Part shown: one piece after another, positions 27,314 through 35,392 of the stretch
How positions within the stretch are numbered: position 1 is the first letter of the stretch
Layout of the letters: each line of letters begins with the position of its first letter
DNA from: Kordia periserrulae
GTDB lineage: Bacteria > Bacteroidota > Bacteroidia > Flavobacteriales > Flavobacteriaceae
DNA: 64,000 bases
Direction: 5' to 3'
Assembly: GCF_003054265.1 (NCBI RefSeq)
Contig: NZ_QBKT01000001.1
Location: forward strand, 682,001 to 746,000
Notes under the pieces: model-generated
What the model saw: the letters and a program-made list of their open reading frames with translations, nothing else
Database searches by the model: none
Told to the model about the DNA's origin: nothing
Translations under genes and position numbers: made by a program

Positions 27314-28276
27314 TTAGTCATTGAATTTCAGTTGAATATATACAGGGAAGTGATCACTGTAGCCTCCTAAGTATTTTCTCCCAGCATACGTCCTAAAAGG
27401 GTTTCCTTTGTATCTTCCTTTCCATTGTGTTAAGAAGTATTCGTCAAAAATATCGGCAGAAGCAAAGCTGTGCGTACGCTTTTTATAGTCGAAAAAGTTG
27501 GTGGAAAATATGATTTGGTCAAATAGGTTCCATTCGCCTTTGTAGTTTAAACTTCCCGAATATAACGTCAACAGTTTTTCCATCGGATTGTATAAATCTG
27601 TATCCATTAAATAATCGCTGATGCTTGTACTGGTTGGATCATCGTTGAAATCGCCCATAATAATGATATGCGGATCGTCTTCTTGAAGCTGAATGTAGTT
27701 TATTTTTTCTCTAACCGTTTCTGCAGCTTTGATACGTTTGTAGGCTGTTTCATCCGCGCCATCTCGACGAGACGACCAATGATTTACAAAAACATGAATT
27801 GGCTCATTGTTGAGTAAGCCTTTTACATACAATGTATCACGCGTAAAATCGCGTTGTCCTTCTTCATTATATAATAGTATAGGAATGGATTCTGATTCTA
27901 GCACTTCAAAATATTCGGTTTGATAGAGCAAACCCACGTCTATTCCACGCTCGTCAGGCGAATTGTAATGCACGAAATCATACTCGAATTCCGCAAGTTT
28001 TTTTGACGCAATCAAATCTCTCAACACTTTTTTGTTTTCTACCTCAGCCACACCTAAAATTACCGGTGCATTTTGTGCTTCTTCTGGTCCTAAACTCGCA
28101 ATCGCAGCACCCAATTTATAGATTTTCTTTTCATAACGCTTCGGAGTCCAATTTCGATCAGAGTTTGGCAAAAAATCATCATCAAGCACATATTTATCAT
28201 CTTCAGTATCAAATAAATTTTCAAGATTGTAAAATGCTATGGTATGATATTTTCGGATGTTCTTTTTTGGCGTCAT
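27314..28276 (-). CDS. endonuclease/exonuclease/phosphatase-family protein
   Basis: This 320-residue protein has the family motifs: 'TIAFYNLENLFDTEDD' (N-terminal metal-binding Asn/Glu), 'VILGVAEVENKKVL', 'VFVNHWSSRRDG', 'IIMGDFNDDPTSTS' and the C-terminal 'GGYSDHFPVYIQL', with the catalytic Asp-His. It therefore uses a divalent metal to cut phosphodiester or phosphomonoester bonds; nuclease or phospholipid phosphatase activity cannot be told apart. No signal peptide is evident. The gene is transcribed away from hflX, with an 83-base shared gap between the two starts. Confidence 0.88.
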   Translation of the reverse strand: MTPKKNIRKYHTIAFYNLENLFDTEDDKYVLDDDFLPNSDRNWTPKRYEKKIYKLGAAIASLGPEEAQNAPVILGVAEVENKKVLRDLIASKKLAEFEYDFVHYNSPDERGIDVGLLYQTEYFEVLESESIPILLYNEEGQRDFTRDTLYVKGLLNNEPIHVFVNHWSSRRDGADETAYKRIKAAETVREKINYIQLQEDDPHIIIMGDFNDDPTSTSISDYLMDTDLYNPMEKLLTLYSGSLNYKGEWNLFDQIIFSTNFFDYKKRTHSFASADIFDEYFLTQWKGRYKGNPFRTYAGRKYLGGYSDHFPVYIQLKFND

Positions 28277-28335
28277 AAAGTCGTATAAAGTTGATTTCTC
28301 CCCATAAAAGTACTAAAATCAACAAAGGAAATGCG

Positions 28336-28343
28336 TAACTTTG
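28336..28343 (+). promoter_or_regulatory. -7 box of the hflX promoter
   Basis: TAACTTTG matches the TAnnTTTG consensus and lies 16 bases before the hflX start. No clear -33 TTG is seen at the usual distance. Confidence 0.45.
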
Positions 28344-28359
28344 CTTTTTAATTTAATCT

Positions 28360-29571
28360 ATGCTAGAGAAGAAATCCATTGCGTATGAGCGCGCTGTCCT
28401 TATCGGAATCATTTCAAAAGAACAAGATGAAGCCAAATCAAAAGAGTATTTGGACGAGCTTGAATTTTTGACGTACACTGCAGGCGGCGAAGTCGTGAAA
28501 CGCTTTACACAGAAGATTGATATTCCAAATCCGAAAACGTTTATCGGAACTGGAAAAATGGAAGAAGTAGAAGAATTTGTAAAATCGAATGATATTGGCT
28601 CTGTCATTTTTGATGATGAATTATCGCCATCACAACAAAAAAATATTGAACGTTTATTGCGTTGTAAGATTATTGACAGAACAGGATTGATTTTAGATAT
28701 TTTTGCACAGCGTGCCAAAACGAGTTACGCTCGCACACAAGTAGAATTGGCGCAATATCAATATTTATTACCGCGACTAACAGGTTTGTGGACACACTTG
28801 GAGCGTCAACGAGGTGGAATTGGAATGCGCGGTCCTGGGGAAACGGAAATTGAAACGGATAGACGTATTGTACGTGATAAGATTGCCTTGTTGCGTAAAA
28901 AGATGGAAACGATTGATAAGCAAATGGCGGTTCAGCGTGGAAATAGAGGCGCTTTGGTGCGCGTGGCATTGGTGGGTTATACCAACGTTGGAAAATCTAC
29001 GTTGATGAATGTGATTAGTAAAAGTGACGTTTTTGCCGAAAATAAATTGTTTGCTACGCTTGATACTACCGTGCGCAAAGTGGTGATTGGAAATTTACCG
29101 TTTTTATTGAGTGACACGGTTGGATTTATCCGAAAGTTGCCAACACAGTTGGTTGATTCTTTTAAAAGTACGCTTGATGAAGTGCGCGAAGCAGATTTGT
29201 TATTGCACGTCGTAGATATTTCACATCCAAATTTTGAAGACCATATTGCTTCGGTCAATCAGATTTTGGGTGAAATAAACAGCGCCGACAAACCTACCGT
29301 GATGGTTTTTAACAAAATTGACGCCTATACGCACGAAACGATTGACAACGACGATTTGGTAACTGAAAAAACCAAAGCACATTATACATTAGAAGATTGG
29401 AAAAAAACATGGATGGGTTCTTCTGCAGAAGATGTCTTGTTTATTTCTGCCATCAACAAAGAAAACTTAGACGATTTTAAACGAAAGGTATATAACGTAG
29501 TTCGCGAAATTCACATAACGCGTTTTCCGTATAATAATTTTCTGTATCCTGATTACGAAGACTTATCGTAA
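28360..29571 (+). CDS. hflX: HflX, ribosome-splitting GTPase
   Basis: This 403-residue protein has the HflX-specific N domain ('NPKTFIGTGKMEEVEEFV', 'VIFDDELSPSQQKNIERLL', 'AQRAKTSYARTQVELAQYQYLLPRLTGLWTHLERQRGGIGMRGPGE' in adjoining pieces). The G domain follows: G1 'GYTNVGKST', G3 'DTVGFIRKLP', G4 'NKID'. HflX binds stalled ribosomes and separates the subunits under stress. The length and motifs are normal. It stands alone, with a -7 box upstream and a hairpin terminator downstream. Confidence 0.96.
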   Translation: MLEKKSIAYERAVLIGIISKEQDEAKSKEYLDELEFLTYTAGGEVVKRFTQKIDIPNPKTFIGTGKMEEVEEFVKSNDIGSVIFDDELSPSQQKNIERLLRCKIIDRTGLILDIFAQRAKTSYARTQVELAQYQYLLPRLTGLWTHLERQRGGIGMRGPGETEIETDRRIVRDKIALLRKKMETIDKQMAVQRGNRGALVRVALVGYTNVGKSTLMNVISKSDVFAENKLFATLDTTVRKVVIGNLPFLLSDTVGFIRKLPTQLVDSFKSTLDEVREADLLLHVVDISHPNFEDHIASVNQILGEINSADKPTVMVFNKIDAYTHETIDNDDLVTEKTKAHYTLEDWKKTWMGSSAEDVLFISAINKENLDDFKRKVYNVVREIHITRFPYNNFLYPDYEDLS

Positions 29572-29582
29572 TTTTTAAGAAT

Positions 29583-29617
29583 AAAAAAGGAGATACATGC
29601 AAGTATTTCCTTTTTTT
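29583..29617 (+). terminator. terminator of hflX
   Basis: AAAAAAGGAGATAC and GTATTTCCTTTTTTT pair around ATGCAA with one mismatch and end in a T-run. The following 218 bases up to the first small peptide gene hold no gene. A TAACTTTA at 29812-29819 (7 of 8 matches to the -7 consensus, with a TTC 18 bases upstream) may be the peptide operon's promoter. Confidence 0.8.
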
Positions 29618-29835
29618 AGTATATTTAAAAACTGAATGGCAATTTTCACGTAGTAATTGTCATTTTTCTCCCCTAACAATCCCCTAGTTTTAGAAACTGT
29701 TACAATGCGACATTGTGTTTTTATTAAAATATGATGTTTAAAAGAATGTACCTATTGCTTAAAGTCCTACCAAAAAAACAAGCAACATTCTTCAAAAAAA
29801 GTAATGAATAGTAACTTTAATTAAATATGTAAATC

Positions 29836-30000
29836 ATGAAAAGAAATTTAAAAAAACTAGCATTGAACAAAAAGGCAGTAAGCCATTTAAGTGACATCGT
29901 AAAAGGTGGATTGGATAAAGTAAGTCACGGAATTACTACGACAAATGATCCTACAGCAAACACAGGATGTTTTGATTGTCCTCCAACAACAATACGATAA
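29836..30000 (+). CDS. GG-leader peptide 1 of 4 (RiPP-precursor-like)
   Basis: This 54-residue peptide is too short for most gene finders. Its leader NLKKLALNKKAVSHLSDIV followed by KGG is almost the same as those of the next three genes, and the GG at residues 24-25 is the likely cleavage site. The 29-residue core is rich in Thr and Ser and has two Cys in a C45-F-D-C48-P-P motif near the C terminus. Such leaders are found on class I lanthipeptide-type precursors of Bacteroidota. No maturation enzyme is in the neighbourhood. The four genes lie head to tail with 31-38 base gaps and share one downstream terminator. Confidence 0.75.
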   Translation: MKRNLKKLALNKKAVSHLSDIVKGGLDKVSHGITTTNDPTANTGCFDCPPTTIR

Positions 30001-30031
30001 ATTATTATTCCCAAACAAAAAACTTAAAATC

Positions 30032-30205
30032 ATGAAGAAAAATTTAAAAAAACTAGCTTTAAACAAAAAAGAAGTGTCTAATTTATCTGTAAGATTAAAA
30101 GGTGGATTGCGCCGACAAGACGATGATACTTCCGATACGTTCACTACAGGACCAACTGGACCAACAGCGCAAACATTGTGCTTTATTTGCCCAGCCGAAC
30201 GTTAA
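30032..30205 (+). CDS. GG-leader peptide 2 of 4 (RiPP-precursor-like)
   Basis: This 57-residue peptide starts at the ATG at 30032. The frame is open further upstream, but the leader motif begins here. The leader is NLKKLALNKKEVSNLSVRL, then KGG (24-25). The core is acidic and Thr-rich, with 'TTGPTGPT', and ends in a C50-F-I-C53-P-A-E-R tail. The C-x-x-C-P tail is shared by all four peptides, while the middle of the core varies. This is the pattern expected for a family of precursors with one processing route and different products. Confidence 0.78.
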   Translation: MKKNLKKLALNKKEVSNLSVRLKGGLRRQDDDTSDTFTTGPTGPTAQTLCFICPAER

Positions 30206-30242
30206 TACTTAGCACATACTAATCACTCAAAACTTAATAATT

Positions 30243-30413
30243 ATGAAAAAAAGTATCAAAAAACTTTCGTTGAACAAGAAAGCAGTTTCTAGTTTATCAT
30301 CAGAAATTACAGGAGGATTGCGCAGAGCAGATAATACTGGCGGACCTTTAACTTGTACTGATCCAACATTGTTAACACACTGCTATCATTGTCCTCCACA
30401 AGAACAGCGATAA
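30243..30413 (+). CDS. GG-leader peptide 3 of 4 (RiPP-precursor-like)
   Basis: This 56-residue peptide has the leader SIKKLSLNKKAVSSLSSEIT followed by GG (24-25). The core LRRADNTGG is followed by PLTCTDPTLLTHCYHCPPQEQR split over the end. It has three Cys, of which the last two form C-Y-H-C-P-P. The 'CTDPT' segment is also present in peptide 4, so these two are the closest pair. Start ATG at 30243 follows the previous stop by 37 bases. Confidence 0.77.
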   Translation: MKKSIKKLSLNKKAVSSLSSEITGGLRRADNTGGPLTCTDPTLLTHCYHCPPQEQR

Positions 30414-30451
30414 TTCATTTAAGTTTAGTTAAAAACTAAAATCATAGAATT

Positions 30452-30634
30452 ATGAAAAAAAGTCTGAAAAAATTAGCTTTAAACAAAAAAGCAGTTTCCA
30501 ATTTGAGTTTGGAAAAAATTGGAGGAAGAGCTGCACAATCTAACGATATTTTAAGTTGTACAGATCCTACAAAATTAACTTGGTGTTATTACTGCCCAAA
30601 GGATCCAATTGATGTTCCGTCGGAAGAACGATAA
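30452..30634 (+). CDS. GG-leader peptide 4 of 4 (RiPP-precursor-like)
   Basis: This 60-residue peptide has the leader SLKKLALNKKAVSNLSLEKI followed by GG (24-25). The core has 'ILSCTDPTKLTWCYYCP' and ends 'DVPSEER'. The tail has the shared C-x-x-C-P motif (C-Y-Y-C-P) and, as in peptides 2 and 3, a closing arginine after an acidic residue or Gln. The gene is the last in the run and is followed by a good terminator at 30656. Confidence 0.78.
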   Translation: MKKSLKKLALNKKAVSNLSLEKIGGRAAQSNDILSCTDPTKLTWCYYCPKDPIDVPSEER

Positions 30635-30655
30635 TCCAAGTATGAAGAAAGCGAT

Positions 30656-30688
30656 AAGAGTCTGTATTTTACAGGCTCTTTTTTTTTA
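30656..30688 (+). terminator. terminator of the four-peptide operon
   Basis: Arms AAGAGTCTGTA (30656-30666) and TACAGGCTCTT (30670-30680) pair with one T-G pair around TTT, followed by a T-run. The converging gene ends at 30686 within it. Confidence 0.85.
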
Positions 30689-31969
30689 TCTATCTTCTTC
30701 AATCCAAGTACCCACAATGCCATTGGTATCCAAACTGTAGCCCAAACGATAGCTTCCCGCTTTTTTCATTTCTATATACTTTCCTGGTGCCGGAATGATG
30801 CCGTTGTCACGAAGAATCGCATTATACGAAGCGACTTTACTTGTCGTTAATTTTTCTCCGTTTTGCGTGATGCTTACACCATTTATTTGCAATTTTATAG
30901 CTTCATCTGTAGAAGCAATAAATCCTTTTTTGTGTAAATCGCTGAATACTTTTTTAATTTTTGCATTGTGTCCAATAATCACAATATGATTGTCTTTTTT
31001 ATAGAATGAAAAATCTGCATTGGGTTGAATTCCAGCCGCACGAAACATGCGACTGTACTTTTCATATTTCGCTTTGCTGAGCTCGTTACCGTTGACATAC
31101 ATGCGGTCTTTTTCGCTGGTAAACATCACATCAGAAGCCGAAGAAATCAACTCGTCTTTTAACAAAGCTGCCAATAAATTTTCTTGCACTTCTGGCCAAA
31201 TCCAATTTAGATTTGACCCAGAAGTTGCTGTATATGTTGTTTTCGGATTGTCTAATAAGCGTTTGATATAGCTACTTACGCCGCCTTTGTGGCGCGCTTG
31301 CTCTTCCAAACGTTTGGCTTCACGCTCAACACGCTTGGCTTCTTCTTCTATACGCTGTGCATCGCGTTTTATACGCGCTTGTTCACGCTTCATTCGCGCC
31401 ACTTCTCGTTCTGCTTGTCTTTTAATACGCTCTTTGTCTCGCATCGATTGACGTTCCAAACGCTCGGCTTCACGTTGCATTCTATCTGCTTCTCGGCGCA
31501 TTCTGTCAGCTTCGCGTTGCATGATTTCGCGTTCTACTTTGATATCGCTTCCTGATATGATAATTTTCGCATCGTTTCCAAGCGCTTCCACTTTTTCTGC
31601 CAAATCGGGCGAAGCCACATTTAAATCAACTTCCATACGTAGGCTTTTTTCCGTAAGTTTTACCGAATACACTTTTTCATCGTTACTCCATTTAGAATAG
31701 CCTTTCCCGATGTCCATATTTTTTCCACCGAGCGTTTCTTCGATTAAATTTTTCAGCTTGCCATATCTATTTTTAGGAAAACGTGCTCTAAATTTATAAT
31801 CGTCGTCTGTTTTACTTACCGAAACCGAAGTACTTTCGTTGGTACTTCTACTTTTTGAAGAACTGCTATAGGTTGAATTTTTTGGTGTTGCTGGCGGTTC
31901 TGGAGTTACTTGTGCATTTGCTAGTTGAAATGCCAATGCTAACATGATGAATATGCTTATATTTTTCAT
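30686..31969 (-). CDS. secreted coiled-coil protein downstream of a two-component system
   Basis: This 427-residue protein has a signal peptide (1-20, ending ANAQ) and a Ser/Thr-rich linker (about 25-55). A domain with 'RARFPKNRYGKLKNLIEETLG' follows (about 60-140). A long charged coiled coil (about 148-225) is made of repeats like 'READRMRREADRMQREAERLE', and the C-terminal domain has two similar halves ('LSKAKYEKYSRMFRAAGI', 'TSKVASYNAILRDNGIIP'). I do not recognise a named family. The gene follows the response regulator by 35 bases, so it is the third gene of that operon. It may be a periplasmic partner or a target of the two-component system; this is inference. Confidence 0.8.
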   Translation of the reverse strand: MKNISIFIMLALAFQLANAQVTPEPPATPKNSTYSSSSKSRSTNESTSVSVSKTDDDYKFRARFPKNRYGKLKNLIEETLGGKNMDIGKGYSKWSNDEKVYSVKLTEKSLRMEVDLNVASPDLAEKVEALGNDAKIIISGSDIKVEREIMQREADRMRREADRMQREAERLERQSMRDKERIKRQAEREVARMKREQARIKRDAQRIEEEAKRVEREAKRLEEQARHKGGVSSYIKRLLDNPKTTYTATSGSNLNWIWPEVQENLLAALLKDELISSASDVMFTSEKDRMYVNGNELSKAKYEKYSRMFRAAGIQPNADFSFYKKDNHIVIIGHNAKIKKVFSDLHKKGFIASTDEAIKLQINGVSITQNGEKLTTSKVASYNAILRDNGIIPAPGKYIEMKKAGSYRLGYSLDTNGIVGTWIEEDR

Positions 31970-32004
31970 TTGTTCGTTTTTTTTAATTTTTGATGATTTT
32001 TAAT

Positions 32005-32721
32005 TTACTCTGTGACGATTTTAAAGGTCAATCCTACACCGCGCGTGCTTTCAATAGCTATTGAAGAATCTTTTTTAAAGTATTTCCGAAGTCGGCTAAT
32101 GAATACATCCATACTTCTTCCAGAAAAGAAATCGTCGGTTCCCCACACATTTTCGAGAACGTCTTCTCGTTTGATGAGTTGGTTTTTGTGGTCGTAGAAA
32201 TACTGAATAAGTTGCGCTTCTTTTTCAGTAATTCGCTGGGTTTCTCCATTGAATTTCAATTGATAGTTTACCGTGTCAAAAACATATTTCCCGATTGCGA
32301 ATTGCTGTCCGTTTTTTGATGATTTGTTCGTTTTTTGCGTTCGTTTCAATATGTTTTGCAAGCGTAATACTAAAATATCAGCTTCAAAGGGTTTGACGAT
32401 ATAATCGTCGGCTCCGAGTTTTAATCCTCGTATTTTGTCTTCTTTCATCTTCTTGGCTGTCAAAAAGATAAAGGGAATTTCAGGGTTATGTTGTAGTACT
32501 TTTTCCGCCAATGTAAAACCGTCCAACTTTGGCATCATCACATCAAACACACAGATATCAAACGCATGTTCTGCTTGATGTTCGTCTGACGTAAATTGCG
32601 CAAAAGCTTCTGCCCCATCAAGTGCCCACACGACTTCAAAGTTGTGAATTTGCAAGTATTGCTGTAAAATACTTCCAAAATCATAATCGTCTTCCGCTAG
32701 TAATATTTTGGTTTTTTGCAT
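32005..32721 (-). CDS. OmpR-family response regulator
   Basis: This 238-residue protein has a receiver domain with E10-D11-D12, phospho-acceptor Asp60 in 'ICVFDVMMPKLDG', Thr in 'IFLTAKK', and Lys110 in 'DDYIVKPF'. Its C-terminal winged helix (about 140-238) has 'ITEKEAQLIQYFYDHKNQLIKREDVLENVWG' (split motif) and 'RSMDVFISRLRKYF'. It is the partner of the kinase whose stop codon overlaps its start (TAATG). In Bacteroidota such pairs (RprXY-like) respond to envelope stress; the stimulus here is unknown. Confidence 0.94.
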   Translation of the reverse strand: MQKTKILLAEDDYDFGSILQQYLQIHNFEVVWALDGAEAFAQFTSDEHQAEHAFDICVFDVMMPKLDGFTLAEKVLQHNPEIPFIFLTAKKMKEDKIRGLKLGADDYIVKPFEADILVLRLQNILKRTQKTNKSSKNGQQFAIGKYVFDTVNYQLKFNGETQRITEKEAQLIQYFYDHKNQLIKREDVLENVWGTDDFFSGRSMDVFISRLRKYFKKDSSIAIESTRGVGLTFKIVTE

Positions 32722-34115
32722 TAGTGAATCGGTATTATAATGGTAAATGTGGTTCCTTTTTCGAGTTCGCTGTACACAGAAATTTTTCCATCATGCGCAT
32801 TTACAATTTGACTCGTATAGTATAAGCCCAATCCGAGTCCTTTGACATTGTGTACATTTCCGTGACTTACTCTGTAAAATTTATCAAATATTTGCGCTTG
32901 ATCTTCTTCCGCAATTCCGATACCATTGTCTGTGATTTCAATACCATATTCCTTGCCTTTAACAGCAGTTTCTATAAGGATTTCTGTTTGCGGATTGCCA
33001 TATTTTACAGCATTTTCCAAAATATTAAAAAGTGCTGTGGTAAAATGAAAGGTATCAATTCGCAATACTACTTCTTCTTCACATACATGGTTTACAATTG
33101 TCAAATCGCGTTGTTGTGCGGAAAGTTTGAAATCGGCAATTAAGTCTTCAAAATACACATTATCCACAACAGAATCTTTCGACAATACAATGTCATTCGC
33201 GCTTAAACTATTGGTCAAAACTTGGTCTATGAGTTTTTGCAAGCGTGTATTTTGGCGGTCTACAATGTTTAGGGTATGATTAAATGCTTCTTCGGAGTTT
33301 CGAATTTCGGTATTTTTTAAACTTTTTGATGCGACGCTTAAGGTTGCCAACGGCGTTTTTAATTCGTGCGTAATATTGTTGATGAAATCCGTTTTGATTT
33401 CGGTGATTTTTTTCTGTTGGATTAGGTTTTTGATGGAATAATAGAGCAATCCTACCACAAAAAGAAAGAGCAACACCGAAAAAATAAGCAACATTGCCAT
33501 ACGACGGAATACAATACTTTTCCAATCGACAATTAGAATGACATCGCGCATTTTCAATTCTACATCGACACTTTTTGTAAACACGCTGTCATTTTCTTGC
33601 GCTACATAATCAAACTCCGAAAACGTACGCGAGGTTTTAATCACTCGCAAATCTTTGTCGTTAAAAGTATCACCTAACAGTTTTAGATATTTTTCTTTTG
33701 CATACGGGAAAACACTATCACTTTTTTGCTCGTCGTACACCACAATGCTCGTTATTTGTCGTTGATAGCGGATTTTATAACCAAGATTAATCGCAGCCAA
33801 TTCTTTGTTGTACCGTTTCATATACGGTGCATTTAAGCTATCACTTTTTAGTTGAAGTCTGCGTATGACTTCCGCTTTGGTGATGCGATTGTTGAGATAA
33901 TCTGCCAAGTGAGTGCGCATATTTTCCCCAATCAAATCTACCAACGAATCCAATTCTGGGTGATTGTCTATGTCAGAAATCGCATTGTCTGTTTCTTGTA
34001 TAAATGCGCGCTTTTTGAGTTGATATGCATTTTCCACCAAATACGCTTGAATGGCAGAAAGCGCAATCAACGTTGCAATAGAGGCTATAATTAATATGGT
34101 GATTTTGTTTTTCAT
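32721..34115 (-). CDS. sensor histidine kinase (two membrane helices)
   Basis: This 464-residue protein has two membrane helices (about 6-26 and 206-226) around a roughly 180-residue periplasmic domain. The HisKA domain has phospho-acceptor His250 in 'NNITHELKTPLATLS'. The ATPase domain carries 'NILENAVKYG', 'DNGIGI' and 'GLGLGLYY'. No HAMP domain is evident. It leads a three-gene operon with the OmpR-type regulator and the coiled-coil protein. A CAAAAGTA at 34158-34165 (TACTTTTG on the minus strand) could be a -7 box, without a clear -33. Confidence 0.93.
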   Translation of the reverse strand: MKNKITILIIASIATLIALSAIQAYLVENAYQLKKRAFIQETDNAISDIDNHPELDSLVDLIGENMRTHLADYLNNRITKAEVIRRLQLKSDSLNAPYMKRYNKELAAINLGYKIRYQRQITSIVVYDEQKSDSVFPYAKEKYLKLLGDTFNDKDLRVIKTSRTFSEFDYVAQENDSVFTKSVDVELKMRDVILIVDWKSIVFRRMAMLLIFSVLLFLFVVGLLYYSIKNLIQQKKITEIKTDFINNITHELKTPLATLSVASKSLKNTEIRNSEEAFNHTLNIVDRQNTRLQKLIDQVLTNSLSANDIVLSKDSVVDNVYFEDLIADFKLSAQQRDLTIVNHVCEEEVVLRIDTFHFTTALFNILENAVKYGNPQTEILIETAVKGKEYGIEITDNGIGIAEEDQAQIFDKFYRVSHGNVHNVKGLGLGLYYTSQIVNAHDGKISVYSELEKGTTFTIIIPIH

Positions 34116-34333
34116 TGAATGATTGGTTATTGAAAGCGATGAGGAGTTTCAACAATTCAAAAGTAGTCATTCAACGATTTTTAGCCATAAAAAATAATAG
34201 CGTTAACCGATTATTAACCTAAAAAACGCTGTAAAGCATTGTATTTACTAGGTTTTGAATTTTGTGTTAACAAAAACGCTACCGCGAATATACAACTGTA
34301 TTAACGCAATTGTTAACGTGTAAAGATGATTTT

Positions 34334-35254
34334 TTAAAACCCATAATTGACACCAATTCCCAATACTTCGCGTGTTTGGAAACCTTTGAACGCATTGTCG
34401 TCGTAAATGGTTTGAAAGTTGATGTTTGCCGTAAAATATTCGTTGATGGTCATGATGATGTTTACCGTGTAATCAATGTCCACATTTTCAGGATTTTCCA
34501 AGTAATTGGAATAGAGATTTATCACATTTTCCATCACCATGTTTTTAAACATGCCAAACTTGTAATAACCAGACGCATACATTCCCAACTCGTAGCGAAT
34601 GCGTTCGCCTTCAGCAACGCCAAAATATTTTTCATCGGGCAAGGTAAAATCTTCATCTACAATGGTCATTTTGGACGTTCCTGGAGCGATGTTGAAATTG
34701 AAATGATCGCTTTTTTTCCACAATACGCCAGGTCCGAACGAAAGATATGCTGGCGACAAAATATTGGTGTGCAACATGCGAATTTCACGACCGTTTTCAT
34801 CAGTTTCATACCGAAATCCTTTGGTCATTTGGGTTCTAAAGTTTACAAACGCGGAGTAAAACCAGTGATTTTTTCCTTTTTTCCCTATCACCGAATTGAT
34901 TTCAAACCGATCGTCAGTTTTTTTCGTGAATTCGCTATTGCGTGTTTGTATCAAACCATACGCAGCTACAATTCTTGTGTCCCAATCCCAATTTGTTTGA
35001 TGATAATTTAAATCGTACGTCACACCTAAAGTTCCAGAAATGGTATTTTCGCCACCAGCAGTCCAATTGGCAAATGCTGCTTGGTTAAAAAGAAAGGAAA
35101 CATTTCCTTTAGAACGCCAACCTTTCGGGATAGGATCTCTTGCAGGAATAATGGAATTGCGAATAGCAGCTTTGATGACTTTTATTCTCTTAAGGTCTTG
35201 TGCTGTAACAAGTGAGCATATACAAAATAAGCAAATAGTTAGTACATGTTTCAT
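34334..35254 (-). CDS. DUF3078 domain-containing protein (outer-membrane-type)
   Basis: This 306-residue protein has a signal peptide (1-18, ending VTAQ) and a beta-rich body. Family marks are 'GNVSFLFNQAAFANWTAGGENTISGTLGV' and 'LNYHQTNWDWDTRIVAAYGLIQT'; the sequence closes with an aromatic residue (GVNYGF), as in outer-membrane beta-barrels. The function of DUF3078 proteins is not established. A second DUF3078 gene lies just upstream at 35393-36316 with its own promoter. In flavobacterial genomes DUF3078 genes often follow sufE, the DUF59 gene and DUF2480, as here. Confidence 0.85.
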   Translation of the reverse strand: MKHVLTICLFCICSLVTAQDLKRIKVIKAAIRNSIIPARDPIPKGWRSKGNVSFLFNQAAFANWTAGGENTISGTLGVTYDLNYHQTNWDWDTRIVAAYGLIQTRNSEFTKKTDDRFEINSVIGKKGKNHWFYSAFVNFRTQMTKGFRYETDENGREIRMLHTNILSPAYLSFGPGVLWKKSDHFNFNIAPGTSKMTIVDEDFTLPDEKYFGVAEGERIRYELGMYASGYYKFGMFKNMVMENVINLYSNYLENPENVDIDYTVNIIMTINEYFTANINFQTIYDDNAFKGFQTREVLGIGVNYGF

Positions 35255-35289
35255 AGGGGTAACAATGCGTTTTACGAAAAAATTAGTCG

Positions 35290-35320
35290 CAAAAATAAAA
35301 GGTTGTGGTATTTAAGGCAA
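35290..35320 (-). promoter_or_regulatory. promoter of the first DUF3078 gene
   Basis: On the minus strand: TTG (35320-35318), a 20-base spacer, and TATTTTTG (35297-35290). It lies 36 bases before the gene start at 35254. Confidence 0.55.
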
Positions 35321-35341
35321 ATTTGAGTTTTAAAAATTAAA

Positions 35342-35371
35342 AAAGCCGTTCCAAAATATATTGAAACGGCT
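35342..35371 (-). terminator. terminator of the second DUF3078 gene
   Basis: Arms AAGCCGTTCCAA and TTGAAACGGCT pair with one mismatch around a short AT loop. On the minus strand the hairpin is followed by a T-run. Confidence 0.8.
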
Positions 35372-35392
35372 GTGTATGAAGTGGATTTTTGA

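Noticed and set aside
34310-35011. A 233-codon open frame on the plus strand
   Set aside because: It lies antisense over the DUF3078 gene, has no domain, and its composition is that of a shadow of the coding strand.
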